From Streptomyces sp. NBC_01341 (GTDB lineage: Bacteria > Actinomycetota > Actinomycetes > Streptomycetales > Streptomycetaceae), in the NCBI RefSeq assembly GCF_035946055.1, contig NZ_CP108364.1, forward strand, positions 1,178,001 through 1,242,000: 64,000 nt of DNA, read 5' to 3'. A model generated the notes under the pieces. It saw only the letters and a list, made by a program, of their open reading frames with translations, did no database searches and was not told the origin of the DNA. The stretch's first letter is position 1, and each line of letters begins with the position of its first letter. Shown one piece after another: positions 27,298 through 36,479 of this stretch. The translations under genes and the position numbers were made by a program.

Positions 27298-28551
27298 TCA
27301 GGACGCGGGCGCGAAGGACTCGGCCGCCGCGGACACCTCGGCCGGGCGGACCACCTTGAGACCACCGGGCGTCTTGGCGTCGGGCTTCATGACGACGGTC
27401 TCCCGGGTGGACGGCGCCGACGGGTCGGTGAAGTCGTGCGAGATGCCGAAGTCGGCGCCGAAGCCCTTGATGGTGAGCAGGGCCTTGTCGACACCCTCGC
27501 GGGTGAGGTCCTTGGACTCGCAGGCCTTCTTCAGCGCCTCTCCGAAGACGGACGCGGCGTTGTACCCCGCGATGACGCCGTTGTCGAGACCGTCCTTCGG
27601 GTACGACGCGGCGTACGCCTTGGCGAGCTTGGCCGGGCCTGCCCCCGTGTCACCGATGGGCAGGGTGGAGGAGCCGATGTAGTAGTCCTTCTGCAGCGCG
27701 GCACCCGCCTGGGTCGCCAGGAGCTGCGGGGCGTACGCCGAGTTGTTGCCCACGACCGGTACGTCGAACCCGGTGGCCGCGGCGACACCGACCAGCGAGG
27801 CGGCCTGGCGCGGTCCGGCGCTGATCACGATCGCCTTCACGCCGGCCTGCTTGAGCGCGGAGACCTGGGCGGTCATGTCGTTGTCCGTCGGTTTGATCTT
27901 CTGCTCGACGACGGTGAGGCCCGCCTCCTTCGCCGCGTGCTTGGAGCCGGCCAGGGCGTTCTCGCCGTAGTCGCCCTCGAAATACACGTGGCCGATCTTG
28001 TCGCCCTTGGCGATGCGCTTCTCGGACAGCAGGAAGTCGATCAGGTTGATCGTCTCGACGTCGTACGTGGCGCCGATGACGCGGATGTACTTCGACCCGA
28101 CCAGATTCGCCGACCATGCCTGCGGGAGCACGATGCCCTTGTCCTGGCCGTCGATCCGCGACTCGACGGCGGCGACGAACGGGGAGCCGATGAACTGGGT
28201 GAAGCCCAGCACGTTCGGTTCCAGCTCGGTGTAGGCGCCGATCGCCTTCTGCGGGTCGTACCCGTGGTCGCGCACGGTCAGCTCGATCTGCCGTTCACAG
28301 ATACCGCCGGCCTTGTTGGTCTCCTTCACCCAGAGCTGCTGGGCCTGGGTGACGCTCTTCCCGAGCGAGGCGTACACCCCGGTCATGTCGGTGAGGGCAC
28401 CGAGGGTGATCTTCGAGTCGGTGACCCCTTCCCCGGTCTTCACACCGCCCTTGTCCGCGGCTTCGCCGTCCGACGACTTCGCCTTCTCGCTGCATCCCGC
28501 GAGAGTGAGGGTGAGAGCCGCGACGACGGCTCCGACAACACGTAGCTTCAT
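27298..28551 (-). CDS. Branched-chain amino-acid-type ABC transporter substrate-binding lipoprotein
   Basis: The 417-aa protein has a lipoprotein signal peptide with the lipobox LAGC (Cys20), so it is anchored to the outer face of the membrane. The body is a Leu/Ile/Val-binding type I periplasmic protein fold (ITLGALTDMTGVYASLGKSV; CERQIELTVRDHGYDPQKAI). It is the last gene of a five-gene operon (livF-livG-livH-livM-this gene) and overlaps livM by 4 nt. The family also binds amides, urea or aromatic compounds, so the ligand is not certain. Confidence 0.92.
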   Translation of the reverse strand: MKLRVVGAVVAALTLTLAGCSEKAKSSDGEAADKGGVKTGEGVTDSKITLGALTDMTGVYASLGKSVTQAQQLWVKETNKAGGICERQIELTVRDHGYDPQKAIGAYTELEPNVLGFTQFIGSPFVAAVESRIDGQDKGIVLPQAWSANLVGSKYIRVIGATYDVETINLIDFLLSEKRIAKGDKIGHVYFEGDYGENALAGSKHAAKEAGLTVVEQKIKPTDNDMTAQVSALKQAGVKAIVISAGPRQAASLVGVAAATGFDVPVVGNNSAYAPQLLATQAGAALQKDYYIGSSTLPIGDTGAGPAKLAKAYAASYPKDGLDNGVIAGYNAASVFGEALKKACESKDLTREGVDKALLTIKGFGADFGISHDFTDPSAPSTRETVVMKPDAKTPGGLKVVRPAEVSAAAESFAPAS

Positions 28552-29678
28552 TTCTTCTTCTCCCCTGGATTCTTCAGACGCGCAATGCCGCCGGGCAGGA
28601 ACAGGACGACCGCGACGACCGCGGCGCCGTACAGATAGCGGGACGCCTCACCCGGTGCGATTCCGCCCGTACCTGGGGCGGACACCAGGGGCAGGGAGTC
28701 GCTGTAGTGGGTGAGCACTTGAGGGAGCAGCGACACGAACGCGGCGCCGATGACGGCTCCCGCGACGCTGCCGAGCCCGCCGATGACGATCATGGCGAGG
28801 TATTCGAGGGACAGGATCATGCCGAAGTACTCCGGCACGGTCCGCTGGAAGACCAGCGCGAGCAGGACGCCCGCGAGGCCCGCGTACATGGAGGACAGGA
28901 CGAAGACACCGGCCCGGTAGCGCGCCACCGGGACGCCCATCACGCCGGCGGCGATCCGGTGGTCCCTGATGGCGTTCAGTGCCCGGCCGGGCCGGCCGCG
29001 GAGCACCCCGCGGGCGAAGAGCCCGCCGGCGAGCAGCGCGGCCAGACCGAGGTACCAGAGCTTCTCCGAGGACTGGAAGGGCACCGCCGCCACGACCACC
29101 TCGGCGTCGTCGAAGGTGAACCCGAACAGGGACAGCGGCGGCACGGGGCGGCCGTTGAACCCGCCGGTGAGCGAGTCCGCGTTGAAGAGCACGTGCTGGC
29201 CTATGAAGATCAGCGCGAGGGTGGCGATACCGAGGTAGGCGCCGCTGAGGCGCCCCGCGATGGGGCTGAAGAGGCCGCCGGCCGCCCCCGCCAGGAGTAC
29301 GGCGAGGATCGCCGCCAGCCAGGTGGGAAGCCCCAGTCCGGTGAGGACGTGCCCGTTCTCCTTACTGCTCTCGCCCGCGAGGATGCAGTAGCCGTAGGCG
29401 CCCACCGCGAGGAAGAAGGCGTGCCCCATGGAGAGTTGTCCGGTGGAGCCGGTCAGCAGGTTGAGACCGATCGCCCCGATCGCGGCGGCCATGGCGAACA
29501 GTCCGGCCTGGAGCCAGAATCGGTCCAGGTAGAACGGGACCAGGAGGAGCACGACCGAGCCGGCGAGCCAGAGGTAGGGGGCGGGCCGGCGCAGCCGCCC
29601 CGCGAGCGGGGCGCCCGTCACAGGTGTCGCTGCGCCCGCCGGGGCGGGTGCGGTGACGTCCTTGGTGGCTTCAGACAC
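28548..29678 (-). CDS. livM: Branched-chain amino-acid ABC transporter permease LivM
   Basis: The 376-aa integral membrane protein has about ten TM helices and the LivM signatures GLNLLTGSTGQLSMGHAFFL and LGSVAGAVIGAAFVSLLPQV (EAA-like loop toward the C-terminus). It pairs with LivH to form the channel. It overlaps livH by 8 nt and the binding protein by 4 nt, showing coupled translation. Confidence 0.93.
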   Translation of the reverse strand: MSEATKDVTAPAPAGAATPVTGAPLAGRLRRPAPYLWLAGSVVLLLVPFYLDRFWLQAGLFAMAAAIGAIGLNLLTGSTGQLSMGHAFFLAVGAYGYCILAGESSKENGHVLTGLGLPTWLAAILAVLLAGAAGGLFSPIAGRLSGAYLGIATLALIFIGQHVLFNADSLTGGFNGRPVPPLSLFGFTFDDAEVVVAAVPFQSSEKLWYLGLAALLAGGLFARGVLRGRPGRALNAIRDHRIAAGVMGVPVARYRAGVFVLSSMYAGLAGVLLALVFQRTVPEYFGMILSLEYLAMIVIGGLGSVAGAVIGAAFVSLLPQVLTHYSDSLPLVSAPGTGGIAPGEASRYLYGAAVVAVVLFLPGGIARLKNPGEKKK

Positions 29679-30561
29679 GGGACAGCTCCTTCGTACCGAA
29701 GAGTCCCGCCGGCCGGACGAGCAGGACGACCACCATCACGAGGTACGGGGCGAGATCGCCGATGCCGCGGCCGAGGAAGGAGAGGTCGCTCTGGTAACCG
29801 GTGGCGAGTGATTCGGTGACTCCGACGACAAGCCCCCCGACGAGGGCCCCGGTCGTCGAGTCGAGGCCCCCGAGGATCGCGGCGGGGAACGCCTTGAGCG
29901 CGGCGAGCGAGGTGGCCCGTTCGAGGCCGGGTGTCGGGAACACCGTGAGGAAGAGCGCGGCGACGGCGGCGAGCGCGCCTGCCACCGCCCAGGCGGAGAG
30001 GGAGACCCGGCCGAGCCGGATGCCCATCAGCGCGGCCGTCTGCGGGTTCTCGGCCGCGGCCCGCATGGAGACGCCCCAGGTGGTGAAGCGGAAGGCCAGC
30101 AGGAACACCGTGATGAGCAGCCCCGCGACGAGGAAGGCCGCGATGCGGGTCTCGGCGAGGGTGACACCGCCGATGGTGACCACGTCGTCGCCCCAGGGGT
30201 CGCCCAGCGCCATGACGTCCGTCCCCATGCGCCGGGTGAGTTCCGTGGTGAGGAGGATGTCGACGCCGATGGTGACGATCGCCAGGACGCTCTGGTCGCT
30301 CCCCCGGTAGCGGCGCATCACGAAGAACTCGACGGCCGACCCGACGACCGCGGCGCCCGCGATCCCGACGCCGAGCGCGGGCCAGAACCCGATGTCGTCG
30401 TGGAGGACGGCGGTGACGTAGCCGCCCGCCAGCAGCAGGGAGGCGTGGGCGAAGTTGACGACCTCGGTCGCCTTGAAGATGACGACGAAGCCCAGGGCGA
30501 TCAAGGCGTACACCGAGCCGATGGACAGGCCGCCGAGGAGGAGTTCGATGAACGTGGTCAT
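29671..30561 (-). CDS. livH: Branched-chain amino-acid ABC transporter permease LivH
   Basis: The 296-aa permease has about eight TM helices and begins MTTFIELLLGGLSIGSVYAL. It has the LivH motif ALGFVVIFKATEVVNFAHAS and the conserved cytoplasmic AILGGLDSTTGALVGGLVVG loop that contacts the ATPase. The ATG at 30561 overlaps the livG stop by 4 nt; a longer in-frame extension into livG is not real. Confidence 0.93.
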   Translation of the reverse strand: MTTFIELLLGGLSIGSVYALIALGFVVIFKATEVVNFAHASLLLAGGYVTAVLHDDIGFWPALGVGIAGAAVVGSAVEFFVMRRYRGSDQSVLAIVTIGVDILLTTELTRRMGTDVMALGDPWGDDVVTIGGVTLAETRIAAFLVAGLLITVFLLAFRFTTWGVSMRAAAENPQTAALMGIRLGRVSLSAWAVAGALAAVAALFLTVFPTPGLERATSLAALKAFPAAILGGLDSTTGALVGGLVVGVTESLATGYQSDLSFLGRGIGDLAPYLVMVVVLLVRPAGLFGTKELSRV

Positions 30562-31334
30562 TCCTGTGCCCCCAGGTAGGCCTGCACGACGGCCGGGTCG
30601 TTCTGCACCTCGGCGGGCGTGCCCCCCGCGATCCTGCGTCCGAAGTCGAGTACGGTCACCGCGTCCGCGAGCCGCATCACCACCCCCATGTCGTGTTCGA
30701 CCATGACGATCGAGATGCCGAGGCTGTCGCGTACACCCGCGACGACGGCCGCGGTACGGCGCCTCTCGTCCGCGGTCATGCCGGCGATCGGCTCGTCCAG
30801 GAGCAGGACCTCGGGTTCCATGCACAGGGCGCGACCGAGCTCGACGAGCTTCTGCTTGCCGTACGGAAGGGCCCCGGCGGGGCGGTCGAGTTCCTTGTCC
30901 AGGCCGATGAACCCGGCGATCTCCCGCACCCGTTCGAGGTGCCGGTGCGCCTCACGGGTCGCGGAGGGCAGCCGCAGCCCGGTCGCCAGGAAGCCCGCCC
31001 GGGTGAGCCGGTGCCGGCCGAGCATGAGGCTGTCGGCGACGGTGGCGTGCGGAGGGAGGGCAATGTTCTGGAAGGTACGGGCGACGCCGAGTCCGGCGAT
31101 CCTGTGCGGTGCGAGGCCGGTGAGTTCGGTCGCGCCCAGGTGCACGCTGCCCGAGGTGGCACGGTAGACGCCCGACAGCACGTTGAAGGTGGTGGACTTG
31201 CCCGCGCCGTTGGGTCCGATGACGGCGTGCACACTGCCCGGTTCGACGGTGAAGGACACCGCGTCGAGGGCGGTGAGCCCGGCGAAGCGCACGGTCACGT
31301 CCCGCACGGTGAGCGGGGCCGGGGCGGTCGTCAC
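30558..31334 (-). CDS. livG: Branched-chain amino-acid ABC transporter ATP-binding protein LivG
   Basis: The 258-aa ABC ATPase has Walker A GPNGAGKST, a signature helix of the Liv type (LPYGKQKLVELGRALCMEPE) and Walker B VLLLDEPIAGM. The GTG at 31334 gives a GTGA overlap with livF, the same 4-nt pattern seen at other junctions in this operon; another GTG at 31343 is possible. It energises the LivHM channel together with LivF. Confidence 0.93.
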   Translation of the reverse strand: MTTAPAPLTVRDVTVRFAGLTALDAVSFTVEPGSVHAVIGPNGAGKSTTFNVLSGVYRATSGSVHLGATELTGLAPHRIAGLGVARTFQNIALPPHATVADSLMLGRHRLTRAGFLATGLRLPSATREAHRHLERVREIAGFIGLDKELDRPAGALPYGKQKLVELGRALCMEPEVLLLDEPIAGMTADERRRTAAVVAGVRDSLGISIVMVEHDMGVVMRLADAVTVLDFGRRIAGGTPAEVQNDPAVVQAYLGAQE

Positions 31335-32128
31335 GCGGACCACCTGCTCAGGACGCGGGTGGTGTCCACCGCCTGCGCGGCGTCCTCGGCTGCCGTCTCG
31401 TCGACGACGCCGAGGTAGCGGCGGCGTACCTCGTCGGAGGCGGCGAGTTCGCCGGCCGGCCCGCTCAGCGCGACCTCGCCGACGTCCAGGACGTAGGCGG
31501 TGGAGGCGAGGCGCAGCGCGATGGCCGCGTTCTGCTCGACGAGCATGACGGAGGTTCCGCCCGCGTTGATCTCCTGGACCGTCTCGGCGATCCTCGCCGC
31601 CATCAGCGGGGCGAGGCCGAGGGACGGCTCGTCGAGCAGCAGCAGCCGGGGCCCGGCCATCAGGGCGCGGCCCATCGCCAGCATCTGCTGCTCACCGCCG
31701 GACAGCAGCCCGGCCCGCTGGTGCGCGCGCTCGGCCAGCACGGGGAACAGTTCGTGCACGCGCTTCAGGGCCGCGGCCGTCGTCCGTCGCCCGCCGCTCG
31801 CCCCGAGCGCGCCCGCCCGCAGATTGTCGGCCACCGTCATCCGGGCGAACACCTGCCGGCCCTCCGGTACCTGGACCACTCCCGCCGCCACCACCTGGGC
31901 GGGGCGGAGCCCTTCCAGGGGGCGGCCGTCGAAGCGGATGGTGCCCGTGCCCGTCCCGCGGTGGAAGCCGAGGGTCCGCGACACGGCCCGCAGCAGCGTG
32001 GTCTTGCCGGCGCCGTTGCCACCGAGTACAGCGGTGATCGCGCCGGCCGGCACGTCGACGGAGACGTCGCGCAGTGCCCGTACCGGGCCGTAGCCCACGG
32101 ACAGTTCGCGGATCTCGAGCGTTGCCAT
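31331..32128 (-). CDS. livF: Branched-chain amino-acid ABC transporter ATP-binding protein LivF
   Basis: The 265-aa ATPase is the first gene of the operon. It has Walker A GGNGAGKTT, signature LSGGEQQMLAMGRALMAGPR and Walker B LLLLDEPSLGLAPL. The start ATG follows GGAGGAGGACGC. It lies 216 bp from a divergent PucR-type regulator that may control the operon. Confidence 0.93.
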   Translation of the reverse strand: MATLEIRELSVGYGPVRALRDVSVDVPAGAITAVLGGNGAGKTTLLRAVSRTLGFHRGTGTGTIRFDGRPLEGLRPAQVVAAGVVQVPEGRQVFARMTVADNLRAGALGASGGRRTTAAALKRVHELFPVLAERAHQRAGLLSGGEQQMLAMGRALMAGPRLLLLDEPSLGLAPLMAARIAETVQEINAGGTSVMLVEQNAAIALRLASTAYVLDVGEVALSGPAGELAASDEVRRRYLGVVDETAAEDAAQAVDTTRVLSRWSA

Positions 32129-32344
32129 GCGTCCTCCTCCTTCCGACTGGTCGTCGTGGTGCCACAGACCAGCAGCGGGCGCGCCGCGCGTCCACGGTCC
32201 CGGGCGCTTCCGCTGCGGCTGACCAGTGAAGGAACGGCCCCGTTGTGCACGCGCACAGAGGGAGGCGGAGGACTGCCGCCCGCCGCGCGGCCGGTGGCAT
32301 CCTCACCAGCCATGAGCGGCTCGGCCGCGGGACGGAGCGAGGAC

Positions 32345-33067
32345 ATGGGGCGGCGCGGTGACGAGCGAGGCCGGGCGCTGCTCGACGCCCTGCTGGAGGG
32401 CCGGCCGGAGCCGGGCCTCGCGGCACGGGCGGCGACCGCTCTCCGCCTGCCGGAGTCGGGGCGTTACGCCGTGGCGGTGTTCCCGGCGGGCGGCGGCGCG
32501 GCTCCGGGAACCCGGCCGGACGTGCAGGGCCTGCGGGTCCTGTGGCGGAGGCGGGGGGAACGCGAGATCGCCGTCGTCTCCCTGGGCGACGGGGACATGG
32601 CGGGGCTCGCCACGCGTCTGGGGCGGTGGTGCCCGGGGCCCGGGGGGATCGGGCCGGTGGCGGACGGCCTGGCCGGACTGGGCACCGCGCGCCGGCTGGC
32701 CGAGGTGGCCCTGGCGACGTGTCCGCCGGGCACGACGGGGATCGTACGGCTGGAGGAGCGGCTGCCCGCGGCGCTGGTGGTGAGCCAGCCGGAGCTGTCG
32801 GACCGGCTTCTCACCGGTGTCTTCGGACCGCTGCTGGCGCTGGACCCGGCGGACCGGGCCCTGCTGGTGGGGACCCTGGAGGCGTGGCTGGAGTGCGGGG
32901 GTTCCGCGGGCCGGGCGGCCGGGCGGCTGTACTGCCACCGCAACACCGTGCTCAACCGCCTGCGCAGGCTGGAGCGCCTGACCTCCCGGTCGCTGTCGCG
33001 CCCGCGCGAACTGACCGAGATGACGCTGGCGCTCGACGCCTTCACGCTGACGGTGCCGCAGCCGTGA
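32345..33067 (+). CDS. PucR-type helix-turn-helix regulator
   Basis: The protein is about 240 aa (251 if the in-frame ATG at 32312 is used). The C-terminal 60 residues are the PucR/CdaR HTH: ECGGSAGRAAGRLYCHRNTV then LNRLRRLERLTSRSL. The N-terminal part is a GGDEF-like/CdaR central domain without catalytic residues. GGAG 7 nt before ATG 32345 supports that start. Divergent orientation from the Liv-type operon suggests it senses a related amino acid or amide; this is inference. Confidence 0.85.
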   Translation: MGRRGDERGRALLDALLEGRPEPGLAARAATALRLPESGRYAVAVFPAGGGAAPGTRPDVQGLRVLWRRRGEREIAVVSLGDGDMAGLATRLGRWCPGPGGIGPVADGLAGLGTARRLAEVALATCPPGTTGIVRLEERLPAALVVSQPELSDRLLTGVFGPLLALDPADRALLVGTLEAWLECGGSAGRAAGRLYCHRNTVLNRLRRLERLTSRSLSRPRELTEMTLALDAFTLTVPQP

Positions 33068-33096
33068 GGGGAGCCCGGGAAGGGGCTCCCCTCACG
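33063..33096. terminator. Bidirectional hairpin terminator
   Basis: CGTGAGGGGAGCCC and GGGCTCCCCTCACG form a perfect 14-bp stem with a 6-nt loop. It overlaps the PucR stop codon and lies just before the convergent glycerate kinase stop. Confidence 0.8.
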
Positions 33097-33104
33097 CCGT
33101 CGCG

Positions 33105-34220
33105 TCAGGACAGGAAGTCGCGGGCGATCGCCTGGGCCGCGCGTTCCAGCAGGGGACCGGCCTGCGCCATGCAGACGGCCGGGTCGGGCTCCAGGTCCGT
33201 CAGGGGGTAGGCCCGCCGGATACCGGCTCCGTCGAGGGCTTCCTGCGGCAGGACGAGGCGTCCGCATACGGCGACGACCTCCACACCGGCCGCGCGTGCC
33301 GCCGCAGCGACGCCCGCCGGTGCCTTGCCGTGGAGGGTCTGCTCGTCCAGGGAGCCCTCCCCGGTGACGACGAGTGTGGCCTTCGCCAGTGCGGGGGCGA
33401 AGCCGAGGACGTCGAGCATGACCTCGATGCCCGGCCGGAACCGGGCGCCGAGCGCGACGAGCGCGCCGTAGCCGATGCCTCCCGCGGCGCCGGCGCCGGG
33501 CAGTCCGGCGTGCTCGGGTCCCAGGACGGACGCGTAGTGGGCCAGTGCCGCGTCGAGGACCGCGATGTCGTCCTCGGTGGCGCCCTTCTGCCGCCCGTAG
33601 ACCTCGGGGGCGCCCTTCGGGCCGGTCAGCGGGTTGTCCACGTCGCTGGCCAGGATCAGGTCGATTCCGGCGAGCCGGGGATCGAGGCCCGACAGGTCGG
33701 CCTCGGCGAGTTCCGCGAGTCCGCCGCCACCCGGGCCGACGGGTTCGCCGTCCTTGTCCAGGAAGCGCGCTCCGAGCGCGGCGAGCATGCCCGCGCCGCC
33801 GTCGGTCGTGGCGCTGCCGCCGACGCCGAACACGATCGTGCTGGCGCCCGCGTCGAGCGCCGCGGCCAGGAGTTCGCCCGAGCCGTACGTCGTCGCCGTG
33901 AGCGGGGCGAACTCTCCCTCGGGGAGGTGCTGGAGGCCCGAGGCCTCGGCCATCTCCACCACGGCCGTGGTGTCGCGCACCGCGTACGCCGCGGTGACCG
34001 GGGTCCCCAGCGGCCCGGTGACCCGCGCCTCGCGGCGCTCGAAACCGGCGGCCACGGCCGCCGCGACCGTACCGTCGCCGCCGTCCGCGACGGGCAATGT
34101 CTCCACCCGCACGCCGGGAACGACGTGCCGCAGTCCGGCCGTCACCCGCTCGGCGACCTGTACGGCCGTGAGCGAGCCCTTGAACTTGTCCGCCGCCACG
34201 AGCACGTGGGCGGTCTCCAT
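33105..34220 (-). CDS. Glycerate kinase (type II/GarK family)
   Basis: The 371-aa enzyme (378 if the upstream ATG at 34241 is used) phosphorylates D-glycerate, in this family usually at C2. It begins METAHVLVAADKFKGSLTAV and has the family signatures LPVADGGDGTV, FGVGGSATTDGGAGMLAALG, SDVDNPLTGPKGA and VTGEGSLDEQTL. GGAG precedes the ATG at 34220. It is a single gene terminated by the shared hairpin. It could channel glycerate or glyoxylate carbon into glycolysis. Confidence 0.93.
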   Translation of the reverse strand: METAHVLVAADKFKGSLTAVQVAERVTAGLRHVVPGVRVETLPVADGGDGTVAAAVAAGFERREARVTGPLGTPVTAAYAVRDTTAVVEMAEASGLQHLPEGEFAPLTATTYGSGELLAAALDAGASTIVFGVGGSATTDGGAGMLAALGARFLDKDGEPVGPGGGGLAELAEADLSGLDPRLAGIDLILASDVDNPLTGPKGAPEVYGRQKGATEDDIAVLDAALAHYASVLGPEHAGLPGAGAAGGIGYGALVALGARFRPGIEVMLDVLGFAPALAKATLVVTGEGSLDEQTLHGKAPAGVAAAARAAGVEVVAVCGRLVLPQEALDGAGIRRAYPLTDLEPDPAVCMAQAGPLLERAAQAIARDFLS

Positions 34221-34351
34221 CGCTGCTCCGTCCGTCACCATGTATCCCTTTGCATTCGAACAGGCAGTCGCGCCGCTCCGACCTTATCCGCACCACCCCT
34301 GATCTGCCCATACCTGTCCAGAACCACCGGCCGGGCCCCTACGCTGCCCCT

Positions 34352-34846
34352 GTGACTCTCTCGGACTACGCCACGTACATCGCCGGCCTGCCCCGCGTGC
34401 TCGCCGGGGCCGCGTCCCTCTTCAGGGACGAGGAGGGACGGCTTCTGCTCGTCGAGCCGAACTACCGGGAGGGGTGGGCGCTGCCGGGCGGGACGGTCGA
34501 GTCGGACGAGGGCGAGACGCCGCGGCAGGCGGCGCGGCGGGAGACGGCGGAGGAGATCGGTCTCGACATCGCGCCGGGGCGGCTCCTCGCGGTCGACTGG
34601 GCACGGGGCGCCGACCGTCCCCCGATCGTCGCCTACCTGTACGACGGCGGCGTCCTCAGCAGGGAGCGGTTCGACGCGATCGAACTCCAGGAGGCCGAAC
34701 TGCTCTCCTGGCGCCTCGTGGACCGCGGCGCGCTTCCCCGCTTCCTGCCCGACCGGCTCCTGCAGCGTGTCCTCGCCGCCCTGGAGGTGCTCGACAACGG
34801 CACCGGGGCGGCCGAACTGGAGGACGGCGTACCGGTCATGGACTGA
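34352..34846 (+). CDS. NUDIX hydrolase
   Basis: The 164-aa protein has a Nudix box GGTVESDEGETPRQAARRET followed by AEEIGLDI. Compared with G-x5-E-x7-R-E-x2-E-E-x-G the loop is two residues longer (E-SDE-GE), but all metal-binding Glu residues are present. The GTG start lies 6 nt after a TACGCT -10-like box with no Shine-Dalgarno, so the message is probably leaderless. It hydrolyses a nucleoside diphosphate-X compound; the substrate is unknown. Confidence 0.9.
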   Translation: MTLSDYATYIAGLPRVLAGAASLFRDEEGRLLLVEPNYREGWALPGGTVESDEGETPRQAARRETAEEIGLDIAPGRLLAVDWARGADRPPIVAYLYDGGVLSRERFDAIELQEAELLSWRLVDRGALPRFLPDRLLQRVLAALEVLDNGTGAAELEDGVPVMD

Positions 34847-34923
34847 GGGCGGCGGGCCGGCCGCGCGGGGCACCGACGGCACGGCCGGACAGTGGGGTGA
34901 CCACCGCGCCGGGAGCCGCGCGG

Positions 34924-35124
34924 TCAGCCCTGCGGCTCCTGCGGCCGCTGCGCGGTCTCGCGCAGCGCGTCGTCGCGGGCGGCGATCCGGGCCTCGGTCC
35001 GGTGCCCGCGCGCGATGTAGTCGCGCACGACGAGTTCGACCGCGTCCCGGGCGCTGCCGACGCCGGCGAGCACCATCGCTTCCACGACGAGTTCCGCGTC
35101 GAGACTTACGGTCACCTTGGCCAT
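34924..35124 (-). CDS. Small ribbon-helix-helix protein (VapB-like antitoxin family)
   Basis: The 66-aa protein MAKVTVSLDAELVVEAMVLA... has a beta strand followed by two helices and a charged tail, the pattern of VapB/DUF2191 RHH proteins that bind DNA as dimers. No PIN-domain toxin or other partner lies next to it, so it may be an orphan antitoxin or a stand-alone repressor. The frame is open upstream to 35253, but ATG 35124 matches the family start. Confidence 0.72.
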   Translation of the reverse strand: MAKVTVSLDAELVVEAMVLAGVGSARDAVELVVRDYIARGHRTEARIAARDDALRETAQRPQEPQG

Positions 35125-35200
35125 GAGGGGCAATGCAGCAGCGGCGCTGCACCGGAATAATGTGATCGCGGGTACCCGGGGTGATGCGTACGCTCGGGCC

Positions 35201-35935
35201 ATGACTCTCGTCGCGATCCTCAGCGGCGCCGGCATCTCCACGGACTCCGGCATTCCCGACTACCGCGGGCCGCGGGGCCTCTGGCGGCAGGACCCGGAGG
35301 CGGAGAAGCTCGTCACCTATGCCCCCTACATGTCCGACCCGGAGATCCGCCGCCGTTCCTGGCGGATGCGCCGTGCGGGCGCGGCCCTGGGCGCCGAGCC
35401 GAACGCGGCACACCGCGCCGTGGCCGCGCTCGAACGCTCGGGCACCCCGGTCCGGGTGATCACCCAGAACGTCGACGGTCTCCACCAGCGGGCCGGCCTC
35501 CCCGCCCGCAAGGTCGTCGAACTCCACGGCACGGCACACCAGGTGGTCTGCACGCGCTGCCACGCCAGGTCGCCCATGGCGGCCGCCCTGGTCCGGGTCG
35601 AGGCGGGCGAGGCCGATCCGCCGTGCACGGTCTGCGGCGGGATCCTGAAGTCGGCGACGGTGATGTTCGGCGAACGCCTCGACCCCCAGGTGCTCGCGGA
35701 CGCGACGGCGATCGCCAGGGCGAGCCAGGTGTTCATCGCGGTGGGCACGACGATCCAGGTGCAGCCCGCGGCCTCGCTGGCGGGGATCGCGGTGGAACAC
35801 GGGGCGCGGCTCGTCGTGGTGAACGCGGAGCCGACGCCGTACGACGAGCTGGCAGAGGAGATCGTGCGCGAGCCCATCGGGACGGCCCTGCCCGCTCTGC
35901 TCGAACGCCTGTCGGCGCAGCACGGTGCGCGCTGA
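35201..35935 (+). CDS. cobB: NAD-dependent protein deacylase, Sir2 family
   Basis: The 244-aa sirtuin has the NAD-binding GAGIS (residues 10-14), ITQNVDGLHQRAG (88-99), the catalytic His109 (VVELHGTAH) and a zinc site C117-x2-C120...C142-x2-C145. It deacylates lysines, for example in acetyl-CoA synthetase. A TACGCT -10-like box ends 6 nt before the ATG, so it is probably leaderless; the in-frame upstream extension is unsupported. Confidence 0.93.
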   Translation: MTLVAILSGAGISTDSGIPDYRGPRGLWRQDPEAEKLVTYAPYMSDPEIRRRSWRMRRAGAALGAEPNAAHRAVAALERSGTPVRVITQNVDGLHQRAGLPARKVVELHGTAHQVVCTRCHARSPMAAALVRVEAGEADPPCTVCGGILKSATVMFGERLDPQVLADATAIARASQVFIAVGTTIQVQPAASLAGIAVEHGARLVVVNAEPTPYDELAEEIVREPIGTALPALLERLSAQHGAR

Positions 35936-35960
35936 GACGGGTTGCGGAGGACAACCCGTC
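35936..35960. terminator. Hairpin terminator after Sir2 gene
   Basis: GACGGGTTG and CAACCCGTC form a perfect 9-bp stem with a 7-nt loop, beginning at the base after the stop codon and facing a convergent gene. Confidence 0.65.
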
Positions 35961-35985
35961 CGGCCCGGGCGCGCCGCGGCCCGGC

Positions 35986-36387
35986 TCAGCCGTCCAGACC
36001 CGCCCGGATCCGGCGCGACGGGCTGAACGCGTACAGGTCGAGGATCTCCGGCGCCTCCGCGACGCCGGGCCCGCCGGCGCCCGCCCAGGCGGCGATGTCG
36101 GCGACGGCGTGAGGGTCGTTGACCAGCCCGAGCCAGACCGGGCGGCCACCCGCCCGCCGGCCCTCGGCCGAGGGCTGCACCACGATCACGTTGCCGTGCT
36201 CGCAGGCGTCCAGGCACTCCACCGCACGCACGGTGGCGGCGCCGCCGACGCCCTGACGCAGCCGCGCGAGCTGACCGGCGTGGTCCACACCGGGGATCTT
36301 CGCCGTGCCGCAGCAGCAGCCGCGGCACACGCTCACGGTGGGTCTCGACGGCCCCGTACCGGCGGGCTCACGGGGACGGCGGCTCAT
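35986..36387 (-). CDS. Thioredoxin-like (2Fe-2S) ferredoxin domain protein
   Basis: The 133-aa protein has Cys-rich segments VSVCRGCCCGTAKIPG and VECLDACEHGNVIVVQP. These match the thioredoxin-like [2Fe-2S] ferredoxin family (C-x(n)-C ... C-x3-C). It probably carries electrons to an unidentified partner. A short start region MSRRPREPAGTGPSRPTVSV precedes the domain. No redox enzyme is adjacent. Confidence 0.85.
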   Translation of the reverse strand: MSRRPREPAGTGPSRPTVSVCRGCCCGTAKIPGVDHAGQLARLRQGVGGAATVRAVECLDACEHGNVIVVQPSAEGRRAGGRPVWLGLVNDPHAVADIAAWAGAGGPGVAEAPEILDLYAFSPSRRIRAGLDG

Positions 36388-36479
36388 GCGGGGACGCTCC
36401 GGCGGTCTGCGGCGATGATCACCGCAGGACTGTACCGGCCGGCTGCCCCGCAGCGCGTGTGGGGTAGTGTTGACGGCTG

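Noticed and set aside
34250..34351. Longer N-terminus for the Nudix gene
   Set aside because: The extension crosses the -10-like TACGCT box and has no ribosome site; GTG 34352 fits a leaderless start.
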